Below are positions 1 to 8,696 of a stretch of 64,000 nt of DNA, in pieces. The stretch is from Pseudomonas sp. PH1b (lineage in GTDB: Bacteria > Pseudomonadota > Gammaproteobacteria > Pseudomonadales > Pseudomonadaceae). The DNA lies in contig NZ_AYMU01000008.1 of NCBI RefSeq assembly GCF_000633395.1, forward strand, positions 62,001-126,000, read 5' to 3'. The notes beneath the pieces were generated by a model. It had not been told where the DNA came from and ran no database searches. It was given only the letters and a program-made list of their open reading frames with translations. How positions within the stretch are numbered: the stretch's first letter is position 1; each line of letters begins with the position of its first letter. The position numbers were made by a program, and so were the translations under genes.

Positions 1-111
1 CAGCCCCTTGTTTTCGGCCCGCGCAGCGCTTTTGAGCAAAGCCTTGATGGCCCAGAGCTCGGCCAGCAGCACCAGCACTGCCAGAGCGATCCAGATGTAT
101 TCGATAGGCAT
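1..111 (-). CDS. PLDc_N-like membrane protein (partial, 3' part outside window)
   Basis: Only the first 37 codons are inside the window, read leftwards from an ATG at 111. The start is supported by a GGAGGAAC Shine-Dalgarno about 5 bases upstream. The visible peptide begins MPIEYIWIALAVLVLL and continues AELWAIKALLKSA, a single hydrophobic helix followed by basic residues. This is the pattern of the short PLDc_N (cardiolipin synthase N-terminal) proteins common in pseudomonads. The family call is an inference from a short fragment; a generic small inner-membrane protein is the alternative. Confidence 0.55.
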   Translation of the reverse strand, partial: MPIEYIWIALAVLVLLAELWAIKALLKSAARAENKGL

Positions 112-323
112 GAAGTTCCTCCCGGTCTGAACTGCTTTAGGTGGGCGGCGCAAGCGAGGGTTCATTAAGTTTGCGCACTGGCAGCTCCCCGGACAGGGAA
201 ACGGCGGACAAGGCCCTGCACGCGGTGACATCCTGATTGAATTTAACGCTGCTTGTTGCGGTCTATAGCGCGCCTCTCAAGTCGCAAACAGGTATAGTTG
301 CCGGCTTGCCTGGCGCGTCGCGG

Positions 324-337
324 GCAGCTCGAGCTGC
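324..337. promoter_or_regulatory. 14-bp perfect palindrome upstream of the LytM lipoprotein gene
   Basis: GCAGCTCGAGCTGC is a perfect palindrome ending 30 bases before the GTG start at 368. A TATAGT that could serve as a -10 box lies at 293-298, so the palindrome would fall in the leader. It could be an operator or an mRNA hairpin; nothing identifies a binding protein. Confidence 0.3.
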
Positions 338-367
338 AGGGCTTTATCAGGACTTAATGGTTGCCGT

Positions 368-1075
368 GTGTTGGTAAGACTTCTATTGATTGCACTACTG
401 CTGGCGGTATCGGCCTGCAGCTCCAATTCCTCCAGCCCTGGCGGCAACGCGCCCCTCAAGGCCGGTGAATATCGGGTCAAGCGTGGTGACACGCTGTATT
501 CGATTGCCAGCCGCAACGGCAAGAACTGGAAGGAAGTGGCGCGGCTCAACGGCCTCCGGGCGCCCTATACCGTGGAAGTCGGCCAGGTGCTGCGGGTTGG
601 CGGCGCGACCAGGACCACCCGAGTGGTCAGCAGCAAGTCGCGCAGCACCGCCAGCAAGAGCAAGGGCAAGGCCGCGCCGCCTGCCCCGCCGATGCCCAAG
701 GTCACCTTGCAGGGCTGGAGCTGGCCACTGCGCGGGGTGCTGATCGGCCGCTTCTCGCCCACCGGCAAGCTCAACCAGGGCATCCGCATCGCCACCACCC
801 AGGGCCAGCCGATCCACGCCACCCTGGGCGGCAAGGTGGCGTTCGCCGGCTACATGCGCGGCTACGGCAACCTGATGATCCTCCAGCACGGCCCCTCCTA
901 CACCAGCACCTACGCCTACAACAGCCGCCTGGTGGTCAAGGAGGGCCAGATGGTGATCAAGGGCCAGAAGATCGCCGAGGCCGGGTCCCAGGACACCGAC
1001 CGCGCCCAGTTGTATTTCGAGATCCGCGCCAACAGCGTGCCCGTCGACCCGTTGCGCCTGTTGCCGCCGGGCTGA
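368..1075 (+). CDS. LysM / degenerate LytM (M23) lipoprotein, NlpD-like
   Basis: A 235-residue lipoprotein starting at GTG. The signal peptide ends in a lipobox (AVSAC, Cys17), so it should be lipidated and held in the envelope. A LysM peptidoglycan-binding domain occupies about residues 34-77 (YRVKRGDTLYSIA). A Ser/Lys/Pro-rich linker follows, then a LytM/M23 domain from about 115 to the end. The zinc ligands of active M23 peptidases are missing: the HxxxD motif is NQGIRIA and the HxH motif is QLYFEIR. It is therefore probably not a hydrolase but, like NlpD and EnvC, an activator of cell-wall amidases during division. NlpD-type function is inferred from architecture; the usual rpoS neighbour is absent. 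Confidence 0.8.
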   Translation: MLVRLLLIALLLAVSACSSNSSSPGGNAPLKAGEYRVKRGDTLYSIASRNGKNWKEVARLNGLRAPYTVEVGQVLRVGGATRTTRVVSSKSRSTASKSKGKAAPPAPPMPKVTLQGWSWPLRGVLIGRFSPTGKLNQGIRIATTQGQPIHATLGGKVAFAGYMRGYGNLMILQHGPSYTSTYAYNSRLVVKEGQMVIKGQKIAEAGSQDTDRAQLYFEIRANSVPVDPLRLLPPG

Positions 1076-1340
1076 GTGGCGTCTTGCCCCACAAGGCGCC
1101 GGCTGGACGCAGAAGAAACAACTCGGGGGTTTCAAGCATGGTAGTGGCCAGGGCCGGCGCTATCATTTGCCGGAGGGTTTGAGCGGGGGTATTTCAGCCC
1201 ATGGCGCTCGAACTCCCTGTCCCGAGACGGGGCCGGCACAGCACCTGGGTTATCGCCCCGAGCGGTAACCTGCCCGCCAACCTGCTCTTCCTGCGTCCCC
1301 CTTACTGCCATGCAGATACAACCATTGGCCTGGATAACTC

Positions 1341-2567
1341 ATGTCCACGAATACTCACGCCTGCAATAAAGCGCCGTCCCGAATCTTTCTGGTCTTTCTG
1401 ACGCTGTCACTGATGGTGTCCTTGATGAACAGCAGCGTGCCAACGCCGCTGTACCCCTTCTATAAGCAACAGCTGCAGTTGAGCGCCGTAGAGCTGACGT
1501 TGATCTTCGGCGTGTACGGCGTCGGCGTCCTGCTGTCGCTGCTGACCCTGGCCGGGATCGCCGGGCGCCTGCCGGACCTGCGCAAGCTCTTGCTGCCCGC
1601 CGCCAGCCTGGTGGTGCTGGGCGCCTGGCTTTTTTCCCAGGGCAACTCCCTGTGGCAACTGGGTAGCGGGCGGCTGATCGCAGGCCTGGGCTCGGGGGCG
1701 ATGACCGTCGGGGTCAACCTGGCGCTGTTGCGCTTCGGCCCCGCCGACAACGGCAAGCTCGCGGCGCTGCTGGCTACCCTGGCGATGGTCAGCGGGCTGG
1801 CCCTGGGCCCGCTGCTCAGCGGTGCCGCCCTGCAGCTGGAGCTCTATCCCCTGATGCTGCCGTTCTGGTTGATCATGCTCCTGGGGCTGGCGGCCTGCGT
1901 CGGTGTGCTGGGATGCTGGCCGTCAGCGCCGACCCTAGCGCCGACCGTTGCCAACCCGCCGCCGATCAAGTCCCCCGGGCTGATCCAGAGCCTGCAGGGC
2001 ATTGGCCTGCCCTATCACCTGTGCGCCTGGGCGGTGTTTTTCAGTTGGTCGTTTGCCGCCTGCGTGTTCGTCATCGGCCCTGGAGCCGCCGAGCAACTGC
2101 TGGGGCTGCAGGACCACGGAATATTCGGCTACGGCATTTGCGCCTATCTGCTGATCGCCGGGGCCAGCCAGCTGTTCTGCCAGCGCCTGGAGGCCCGGCG
2201 CGCCCTGCTGGGCGGCCTGCTGTGCCAGAACCTGGCCTTCGTCATGCTGCTGATGGCCTTCTACCAGGGCTCCTTGCTGTTGGCGGTGCTGGCCATGATC
2301 GTCGGCGGCTACGCCTACGGCGCAATCTTCGTCGGCAGTGCCCGGCTGATCAACCAACTGGCCCAAGGCCGTAGCCACGGCACGCTCATCGCCTACTTCT
2401 ACATGACCATCTACGGCTTCAATGCCGTGCCGATTCCCCTCGGCCTGCTGGTGGACTCATCCGGCATGGCCCGGGCGATCAACAGCGCGCTGATCGTGTT
2501 CCTCGTGCTCGGCAGCGCGCTGTTGCTGATGGCCCACAGAACCCGCCTGGCCTGCCCGCGCCCGTGA
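1341..2567 (+). CDS. MFS transporter
   Basis: A 408-residue polytopic inner-membrane protein with the hydrophobicity and length of a 12-helix major facilitator. The first helix (residues about 17-35) carries NSSVPTPLYPFY. The loop after helix 2 has GRLPDLRKLLL in place of the usual motif A. A mid-protein cytoplasmic loop rich in Pro and Ala (about 190-215) separates the two six-helix halves. ATG at 1341 is the first in-frame start. It converges with the binding-protein gene on the other strand, only 34 bases away. The substrate cannot be read from sequence; drug or metabolite efflux are the usual roles. Confidence 0.8.
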   Translation: MSTNTHACNKAPSRIFLVFLTLSLMVSLMNSSVPTPLYPFYKQQLQLSAVELTLIFGVYGVGVLLSLLTLAGIAGRLPDLRKLLLPAASLVVLGAWLFSQGNSLWQLGSGRLIAGLGSGAMTVGVNLALLRFGPADNGKLAALLATLAMVSGLALGPLLSGAALQLELYPLMLPFWLIMLLGLAACVGVLGCWPSAPTLAPTVANPPPIKSPGLIQSLQGIGLPYHLCAWAVFFSWSFAACVFVIGPGAAEQLLGLQDHGIFGYGICAYLLIAGASQLFCQRLEARRALLGGLLCQNLAFVMLLMAFYQGSLLLAVLAMIVGGYAYGAIFVGSARLINQLAQGRSHGTLIAYFYMTIYGFNAVPIPLGLLVDSSGMARAINSALIVFLVLGSALLLMAHRTRLACPRP

Positions 2568-2601
2568 CCGCGGAGCCGGGCCCAAGCCACCACCGGCACC
2601 G

Positions 2602-3702
2602 CTAGCTGCCGCTCTTGACCTTGCTCCAGACCCGGGTCCGCACCCGCTCCAGTTTCAACGGCAGCGGCTCCAGGGGGAACAGAGTGTCGAGCACTGCCTG
2701 GCTCGGGTAGACGCTGGGGTTGTCGCGGATCTTCTGCTCGATCAGCGCCTTGGCGGCCAGGTTGCCGTTGGGGTACTTCAGGTAGTTGGTGGTCTGGGCG
2801 ATCACTGCCGGGCGCAGCATGTAGTCAATGAACTGCAGCCCCTGTTGCGGGTTGGGTGCATCGTTGAGCAGCACCAGGCTTTCGACCCAGATCGGCGCGC
2901 CCTCCCGAGGGATGCGGTATTCGATATGCCGGCCATTGCCAGCCGCTTCCGAGGCGGTCCTGGCGTCCAGCACGCCACCGGCCCAGCCCAGCACCACGCA
3001 GATATTGCCGTTGGCCAGGTCGGTGATGAATTTCGAGGAATCGAAGTAGCGCACATAGGGGCGCAGCTTCAGCAACAGGGCCTCGGCCTGGCGATAGTCC
3101 TCGGGCTTCTGGCTGTTGTAGGGCAGGCCCAGGTAGTGCAAGGCGATGGGAATTACTTCGCCTGGGGCATCCAGCATGGCCACGCCGCACTGGCTGAGCT
3201 TGGCCAGGTTGTCTTCCTTGAAGATCAGGTCCCAGGAATCCACCGGTGCGTCGGCGCCGAGGATCGCCCTGACCTTGTCGGCGTCATAACCGATACCGGT
3301 GGTGCCCCACAGGTAGGGCACGGCGTAGCGGTTGCCCAGGTCGTTGCCCTGGACCTTGGCCAGGATCTGCGGGTCCAGGTGGGACCAGTTGGGCAATTGG
3401 CTGCGGTCCAGCTCCTTGAGCACCCCGGCCTTGATCAGGTTCGGCAGCAGGTCGCCGGTGGCCACCACCACGTCGTAGCCGCTGCGCCCGGCCATCAGCT
3501 TGCTCTGCATGACATCGCTGTTGTCGAACACGTCGTAGGTCGCAACGATCGAGGTTTGCGCCTGGAAGTCCTTGGTGGTGTCCGGGGCGATGAAGTCGTA
3601 CCAGTTGTAGATGTGTACCTGGGGCTCGGCGCTGGCGGCGCACGCCAGGCTGAAACTGAACACCAAGGCCAGGGCCCGTCGGGCGCAGCGCATGCTTGTC
3701 AT
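2602..3702 (-). CDS. Polyamine-type ABC transporter periplasmic binding protein (PotF/SpuD family)
   Basis: A 366-residue secreted protein. I chose the ATG at 3702 over an earlier in-frame start because GGAG lies about 8 bases upstream and a good Sec signal peptide follows (MTSMRCARRALALVFSFS, cleaved after ASA). The mature protein starts PQVHIYNWYDFIAPDTTKDF, typical of putrescine/spermidine receptors, and the hinge motif VPYLWGTTGIGYD is present. It should deliver a polyamine or similar amine to an ABC permease, but no permease or ATPase gene is nearby, so it is an orphan receptor here. It lies 99 bases downstream of the nitrilase-family gene and probably shares its transcript. A paralogue is at 26328. 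Confidence 0.85.
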   Translation of the reverse strand: MTSMRCARRALALVFSFSLACAASAEPQVHIYNWYDFIAPDTTKDFQAQTSIVATYDVFDNSDVMQSKLMAGRSGYDVVVATGDLLPNLIKAGVLKELDRSQLPNWSHLDPQILAKVQGNDLGNRYAVPYLWGTTGIGYDADKVRAILGADAPVDSWDLIFKEDNLAKLSQCGVAMLDAPGEVIPIALHYLGLPYNSQKPEDYRQAEALLLKLRPYVRYFDSSKFITDLANGNICVVLGWAGGVLDARTASEAAGNGRHIEYRIPREGAPIWVESLVLLNDAPNPQQGLQFIDYMLRPAVIAQTTNYLKYPNGNLAAKALIEQKIRDNPSVYPSQAVLDTLFPLEPLPLKLERVRTRVWSKVKSGS

Positions 3703-3801
3703 CGGGATACTCCACAGCGCCGGCTTCCGCCCCTGGGGGGACAGCACCGTGCCTGCTGATAGTGGGATTGTTGTGGCAGGAATCAGAGCGCTGAAGCTGC
3801 G

Positions 3802-4617
3802 TCAGGGAATCAACAGTTCACGACGACCGTCCGGGTGGTCGATGCGTTCGCCGTTCAAGAACAAGCGACGGTCGCTGAGGTAGTGGTAATCGCGGCGGGC
3901 AGCCTGGAGCTGCTGCGGATCGAGGCTGACCACCTGCCGGCACTCATCGCGCCCGGCCTCGAACAGCACCCGGCCGAACGGATCGATGGCGGCGCTGCCA
4001 CCGGCGAACACCAGCCCGTCGTCGCCCTCGCCGACCCGATTGACCATCACCGCGAACAGCTGGTTCTCCTGGGCCCGGGCCATGATCGCGGTGCGGTGCA
4101 CCGGCCCATAAGGGTCCATATTGCCGTTGCTGACGATGATCAGCTCGGCCCCCAGCTGCGCCAGGGCCCGGGCGCTTTCCGGCAGCTCGATGTCGTAGCA
4201 GATCAGGAGGCCGACCCGCAGGCCCTTCCACAGCACCGTGGCATAGCGGTCACCGGGACGGAAATCGCCGCGCTCCGAGGGCCACAGATGGGTCTTGCGG
4301 TAGTGCAGCGCGATGCCTTCGGGGGTCAGCAGCAACGAGCTGTTGTAGTAGTGGCCTTCGGCACTTTCCGCCAGGCCGATGACCACCGCCACATTGCGCT
4401 GGCGCACCACCTGCAGCACCGCCTGCACGCTCGGCCCGTCGAGGGGTTCGGCGCACAGCGGCAATTGTTCGGCGCCGACGAACCCGCTCAGGCAGGTTTC
4501 CGGAAACACCAGCAGATCGGTGTCCGCGGCGCAGGTTGTAATGGCTTCGAGCACCCGCCCCAGGTTATAAACGCTGTCGCCGTCACGGCCAGCCAGTTGC
4601 ACCAGTTCAATCTTCAT
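3802..4617 (-). CDS. Nitrilase-superfamily carbon-nitrogen hydrolase
   Basis: A 271-residue cytoplasmic amidase. The ATG at 4617 has AAGGATC about 5 bases upstream; the longer reading frame above it lacks a ribosome site. The catalytic triad is visible: Glu in FPETCLSGF, Lys in YRKTHLW and Cys in LLICYDIELPE. The family cleaves amides or carbamoyl groups. Pseudomonad relatives act on 5-aminopentanamide (DavA) or N-carbamoylputrescine, which fits the polyamine-type binding protein next door. The exact substrate is inference. It is divergent from the LuxR-type regulator at 4718 with 100 bases between starts, so that regulator may control it. Confidence 0.8.
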   Translation of the reverse strand: MKIELVQLAGRDGDSVYNLGRVLEAITTCAADTDLLVFPETCLSGFVGAEQLPLCAEPLDGPSVQAVLQVVRQRNVAVVIGLAESAEGHYYNSSLLLTPEGIALHYRKTHLWPSERGDFRPGDRYATVLWKGLRVGLLICYDIELPESARALAQLGAELIIVSNGNMDPYGPVHRTAIMARAQENQLFAVMVNRVGEGDDGLVFAGGSAAIDPFGRVLFEAGRDECRQVVSLDPQQLQAARRDYHYLSDRRLFLNGERIDHPDGRRELLIP

Positions 4618-4717
4618 CTCTGATCCTTGCACGCGTTGGAGGCGTCGCCGATGGCCGCTACAGGCACCGGCGACCCTTGGAGTATGGAGCGCCGCACAGC
4701 GGCAAAGAATCACTTCG

Positions 4718-5542
4718 ATGGGGTACCCCGCTATGGGTAGCGAAACGCACCTGACCTTGCAGGATGTGGCCTGGCACGACGCCGTGGGCCGCTTGATCGA
4801 AACCCTGGACCAGGAGCATTTCTGGAGCGCGCTGGTACGCCTGCTCCGCCACTACGTGCCGGTGGACAACTGGGTGGTGCTGATCTTCAGCCCTGGCCGG
4901 CCCCGGGTCCTGGCCGAGTCCGCGGCGGCAGACGGCGAGCCGGACGCCCTGTTCCAGGACTACCTCAAGGGCCTGTACCTGCTGGACCCGTTCTACATCC
5001 ACAACCGGGAAACGCCCCGCAGCGGTCTGTTTCGCCTGGAGGACGTGGCCCCGGAATGCTTCGAGCAGACCGACTACTACCAGCGCTATTTCCGCCTCAA
5101 CGTGGTGGCCGACGAGGTGCACATCAATGTCCAGCTCGATGGCCAGCGCACCCTCAGCCTGTCCCTGGGCTGCCAGTGCCGCTTCAGCCCCGAGCAGACC
5201 GCCCTGCTGGGGCTGGTCCAGCCCTGGGTGGCGGCGCTGATGCGCCAGCGCCTGGTGTTCGAGCGCGAGCCGGCGGATCTGCCCCAGCCCGCGCCCAGCT
5301 GGCAGAGCCGCCTGGAACAGGCCACCTGGCAATCGGGCACGGCCCTTTCGGCGCGGGAAATGGAAGTGGTTCAACTGCTGCTCAGCGGCTGCTCGAACAA
5401 GGAAATCGCGCGCAAGCTGGCGATTTCCGCCGAGACCGTGAAGGTGCATCGCAAGCACCTGTACAGCAAGCTGGGGATCAAGTCCCAGTCCGAGCTGTTC
5501 GCCCTGTTCCTGCAGGCCCAGGAAGGTGGCGAGCAAGGCTAG
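4718..5542 (+). CDS. LuxR-family transcriptional regulator (solo)
   Basis: A 274-residue regulator. Residues about 1-190 form a soluble sensor-like domain without a recognisable receiver motif. The C-terminal 65 residues form a GerE/LuxR helix-turn-helix (LSAREMEVVQLLLSG, NKEIARKLAISAETVKVHR, LYSKLGIKSQSELF). No luxI-type gene is in the window, and the N-terminal domain lacks clear acyl-homoserine-lactone ligands, so it is better seen as a metabolite-responsive solo. It is divergent from the nitrilase/binding-protein pair, the likely target. An alternative ATG at 4733 exists; neither start has a strong Shine-Dalgarno. Confidence 0.8.
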   Translation: MGYPAMGSETHLTLQDVAWHDAVGRLIETLDQEHFWSALVRLLRHYVPVDNWVVLIFSPGRPRVLAESAAADGEPDALFQDYLKGLYLLDPFYIHNRETPRSGLFRLEDVAPECFEQTDYYQRYFRLNVVADEVHINVQLDGQRTLSLSLGCQCRFSPEQTALLGLVQPWVAALMRQRLVFEREPADLPQPAPSWQSRLEQATWQSGTALSAREMEVVQLLLSGCSNKEIARKLAISAETVKVHRKHLYSKLGIKSQSELFALFLQAQEGGEQG

Positions 5543-5548
5543 AGAGGC

Positions 5549-5585
5549 AAAAAAAAAGCGAGCGGACCACTCAAGATGCGCTCGC
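5549..5585 (-). terminator. Rho-independent terminator for the DmpA-type aminopeptidase gene
   Basis: On the minus strand, a GCGAGCG / CGCTCGC stem (5585-5579 with 5564-5558) is followed by a run of nine T (5557-5549). It lies about 85 bases past the stop at 5669 and just beyond the LuxR-type gene's stop, so it may also end that gene's convergent transcript. Confidence 0.75.
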
Positions 5586-5668
5586 CAGATCAAATCGTGG
5601 ATCAGCCCGTTTGCGGGCCCCCGCAGCGGTCGGTCAGGCAACCCGTCAGCAGGGCCGGGCCATCGCTT

Positions 5669-6766
5669 TCAGCGGCGCCAGCCCACCTGCTCCAGGGCCG
5701 CCAGCAGGCCCTCGGGCTTCAAGGCCAGGACTTGGCGGCCACAGCCGCTCAGGTCATCGGCGGCCAGCATCGCATTCAGGATCGCCTCCTCCACAGCATC
5801 CGCAGCGGCCAGGAACAGTGCCGAGATGTAGTCGTTGTTGACCATTTGCACAGCCGTGGTCGGCGCCCCCGGATGCCCGTGGTTGGCCACCGGCAGGTTG
5901 CGGTTGCCCACCGAGAACGCCAGGAAGATATCGCCGCTGGAATCCTCAGTCCCGCCACCGACCCGGGCCAGGCCGACACTGGCTCGCTGTGCCAGCCGGG
6001 TGCACTGGTGCGGCAACAAGGGTGCATCGGTGGCAATGGTGATGACGATCGAGCCCATGCCCGGCTCGCCGACATGGCCCGCGCCCTTGAACGGCGATGC
6101 CACCTCAGCCAGCACCCGGCCCACCGGGTAGCCCGCTACGCGCAACTCTTCGCGCACGCCATAGTTGGCCTGTACCAGTGCACCCACGGTCCAGCCCCCC
6201 TGCTCCTGGCTCAAGACCCGCGATGCAGTGCCGATGCCCCCCTTGAATTCATGGCAAATCATCCCGGTGCCGCCGCCGACATTGCCCTCGGCCACCGGCC
6301 CCGAACGTGCCTCGCCCAGGGCCGCCGCCACATGCTCGGCCGTGACATGCTGCCCCCAGATATCGCTCAGCACCCCGTCGTAGGTCTCCAGCACCACCGG
6401 CATGCACCAGTAAGTGTGTTGCCTGGCCATCTCCCGCTCGGCCGCCACCAGCGCATCGCGGACCACACCCACACTGTGGGTGTTGGTGTAGGCAATCGGC
6501 GAGGCCAGCAGGCCCGCCTCGCGAATCCACTCCAGGCCCGTGGCGTCACCATTGCCATTGAGCACATGGACCCCGGCAAAGCAGGGTTCCAGGTGCGCCG
6601 ATCCGCTGCGCGGCTCGATCACCGTCACCCCGGTATGAATCGACGCCTCGGCGGTTTCCAGGCTGAGGGTGTGATGGCCGACCCGCACGCCGGGCACATC
6701 GGTAATAGCGTTGTAGACGCCTGGGGTACCCGAACCCAAGGTGATGCCAAGGTCGCGTAAACGCAT
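5669..6766 (-). CDS. P1-family (DmpA/BapA-type) aminopeptidase
   Basis: A 365-residue N-terminal-nucleophile enzyme. ATG at 6766 has GGAGAGT about 6 bases upstream and yields the canonical MRLRDLGITLGSGTPGVYNAI start. Family landmarks are DVPGVRVGH, HVLNGNGD, NVGGGTGMICHEFKGG and the self-cleavage site G238-S239 in GMGSIVITIATDAPLLPHQ. Autocleavage at this Ser would give alpha and beta chains with Ser239 as nucleophile. Relatives release N-terminal D- or L-amino acids or beta-amino acids from short peptides. It is the last gene before a terminator. A strong inverted repeat at 6845-6879 lies in its upstream region. Physiological substrate unknown. Confidence 0.88.
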   Translation of the reverse strand: MRLRDLGITLGSGTPGVYNAITDVPGVRVGHHTLSLETAEASIHTGVTVIEPRSGSAHLEPCFAGVHVLNGNGDATGLEWIREAGLLASPIAYTNTHSVGVVRDALVAAEREMARQHTYWCMPVVLETYDGVLSDIWGQHVTAEHVAAALGEARSGPVAEGNVGGGTGMICHEFKGGIGTASRVLSQEQGGWTVGALVQANYGVREELRVAGYPVGRVLAEVASPFKGAGHVGEPGMGSIVITIATDAPLLPHQCTRLAQRASVGLARVGGGTEDSSGDIFLAFSVGNRNLPVANHGHPGAPTTAVQMVNNDYISALFLAAADAVEEAILNAMLAADDLSGCGRQVLALKPEGLLAALEQVGWRR

Positions 6767-7094
6767 TGTTGCACTCTCCACATTCGATCGATTAAGGGCT
6801 CGAAGTGTAGGAACCTGCACTGCAATTGACGATAACCCTCATTTGTTACCCCCAGCAGGTTAATGCCCTGCGGGGTAACTAAAACGCACCGGCTACGTCG
6901 CAAAAGTTACTGCCGGCGGAGATAAAAGTTAATAAAGACAGACCCGGCAATATGCATGATCAGCACAAATCAGGAGGCGGACCCTGCTCTTCGAAAGAGC
7001 CAGGCGATTCAACTCGCAATCATCAACTCGATAATCAACCGAACACGGCCCGCCCTGAGAAGTTCATCTCTTAAGTTGGAAAAACCCTTGGCAG
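6767..7094. other. 328-base gap between two minus-strand genes
   Basis: No credible gene. It holds the upstream region of the aminopeptidase gene, a strong inverted repeat (6845-6879), a further GTTAC word near 6905 and an AT-richer stretch around 6910-7080. A small reading frame at 6956-7141 has no ribosome site and runs into the aldehyde dehydrogenase 3' end, so it is not called. Confidence 0.5.
6845..6879. promoter_or_regulatory. Inverted repeat (GTTACCCC..GCAGG / CCTGC..GGGGTAAC)
   Basis: GTTACCCC, CA bulge, GCAGG, seven-base loop, CCTGC, GGGGTAAC: 13 paired bases. It lies 79-113 bases upstream of the aminopeptidase start, where an operator or leader hairpin would be. There is no T-run on the minus strand, so a terminator for the upstream aldehyde dehydrogenase gene (216 bases away) is less likely. 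Confidence 0.45.
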
Positions 7095-8567
7095 TTAACG
7101 CGGAGCAAACCAGGGTGCCGGCACTTCAGCCTGAACGGTAATGGTCTTGACCTGGGTATAGGCATTCAGGGTTTCGCGGCAGAATTCACGACCGATGCCA
7201 CTGTTCTTGTAGCCGCCAAAGGCAGTGCCATCACTGATATTGGAGTAGCGGTTGATCCACACCGAGCCGGCCTCCAGGCGGTTGGCGGTGGCCATGGCGT
7301 TCTTCAGGTTCGCGGTATAGATCCCGGCGGCCAGGCCGTATTCGGTGTCATTGGCCTGGGCGATCATCTCTTCGTAATCGTCCCACTGGATCAACGACAG
7401 CACCGGACCGAAAATCTCTTCCTGGCAAATACGCATGTGATTGCCGGCGAGCAACACCGTGGGCTGGATGAAATAGCCCGCCTCGCAACCGGCAACTTCG
7501 GCCCGTGCGCCCCCTACCAGCAGCGTGGCGCCCTCGGCTATGCCGATATCGATGTATTCCAGGACCTTGCGCCCCTGATGGGCCGAGACCAGGCAACTGA
7601 CCCGGGATTCTTCATCCAGGGGCGAACCGACCCTGACCCGCCGGAACGACTCGATCAGCTTGTCCTTGAAGGCCTCGAAAATATCCCCGTGGACAAACAG
7701 CCGGGTGCCGGCCAGGCACGACTGGCCGTTGTTGTGAATCGCCGCGAAGGTGGCGTTATCCACCACGGCGTCCAGGTCCTCGACATCGGCAAAGACGATA
7801 TTCGCGCTCTTGCCCCCCAGCTCCAGGGTCGCCGGCACCAGGCGCTCGGCAGCCACCCCGGCGACAATCCTGCCCACCTCGGTGCTACCGGTGAACGACA
7901 GTTTGCGCACCTGCGGATGGGCACTCAGGGCCGCGCCCACCACTTCACCGAGGCCGGTGACGATGTTGACCACCCCGGCGGGGAAAATCCGCGCGATATG
8001 CCGCCCCAGCTCCAGGGTCGACAGCGAGGCATTTTCATCGGGCTTGAGCACCACGGTATTGCCCGCGGCCAGGGCCGGCGCCAGCTTGAATGCCGCCATG
8101 ATGGCCGGTGCGTTCCAGGGAATGATCTGCCCGCAAACGCCCAGGGGCTCACGCTTGCCCAGGGCATAGCCACCAGCGATCTCGCGACCATGGTCCTCAT
8201 GGGCCAGGATCACCGAGGCAAAGTAGCGGTAGTGCCGCACTGCGGTTTGGTAGTCCTTGCGCACTTCACTGATGCAGCGCCCCACATCCAGGGCATCGAT
8301 CCGCGCCAGGCGCTCACTGTCGGCCTCCACTGCATCGGCCAGGGCATTGATCAGCCGTGCGCGCTCCTGCTGCCCCAGGGCTTTCCATCCGGCAAAGGCG
8401 CCATGGGCAGCACTGACCGCACGATCAACATCCTGTTCATTGCAGTAATGGATAGTTGCCAGGCACTTGCCCGTCGCCGGGTCCTGTGCGGTAAATGTGC
8501 CGTTATTGTTTATTTCAAATACGCCGTTAATCAACGGCCCGTACACTTCAGAAAATTCGACGTTCAT
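7095..8567 (-). CDS. NAD(P)-dependent aldehyde dehydrogenase
   Basis: A 490-residue aldehyde dehydrogenase of normal length. The ATG at 8567 has AGGCAGGATC just upstream, so the 11 earlier in-frame codons are left out. Motifs are the oxyanion/NAD region (PWNAPAIMAAFKLAPAL), FTGSTEVGRIV for cofactor binding, the general-base Glu in LELGGKSANIVF, the catalytic Cys in NNGQSCLAGTRL and the late EEIFGPVLS motif. It oxidises an aldehyde to an acid; the sequence resembles betaine-aldehyde or aromatic/aliphatic aldehyde enzymes but the substrate is not determined. It is divergent from the AraC-type regulator at 8697 (129 bases between), which probably controls it. Confidence 0.88.
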   Translation of the reverse strand: MNVEFSEVYGPLINGVFEINNNGTFTAQDPATGKCLATIHYCNEQDVDRAVSAAHGAFAGWKALGQQERARLINALADAVEADSERLARIDALDVGRCISEVRKDYQTAVRHYRYFASVILAHEDHGREIAGGYALGKREPLGVCGQIIPWNAPAIMAAFKLAPALAAGNTVVLKPDENASLSTLELGRHIARIFPAGVVNIVTGLGEVVGAALSAHPQVRKLSFTGSTEVGRIVAGVAAERLVPATLELGGKSANIVFADVEDLDAVVDNATFAAIHNNGQSCLAGTRLFVHGDIFEAFKDKLIESFRRVRVGSPLDEESRVSCLVSAHQGRKVLEYIDIGIAEGATLLVGGARAEVAGCEAGYFIQPTVLLAGNHMRICQEEIFGPVLSLIQWDDYEEMIAQANDTEYGLAAGIYTANLKNAMATANRLEAGSVWINRYSNISDGTAFGGYKNSGIGREFCRETLNAYTQVKTITVQAEVPAPWFAPR

Positions 8568-8696
8568 GATCCTGCCTCTTGAAATTGAAACTCTCGACAA
8601 ACTGCTATAGGGATAAAAATGGCGCTTTATATATCTCGCTGGATAATCACGGTGTTAACATCCCTCTCCCACTTTCAACAACACAACGGATGACCA

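Noticed and set aside
1201..1401. Small plus-strand open frame before the MFS gene
   Set aside because: Overlaps the MFS start in another frame, lacks a ribosome site and shows no domain.
4718..5542. Quorum-sensing LuxR receptor
   Set aside because: No luxI-type synthase in the window and no clear autoinducer-binding residues; treated as a metabolite-responsive solo.
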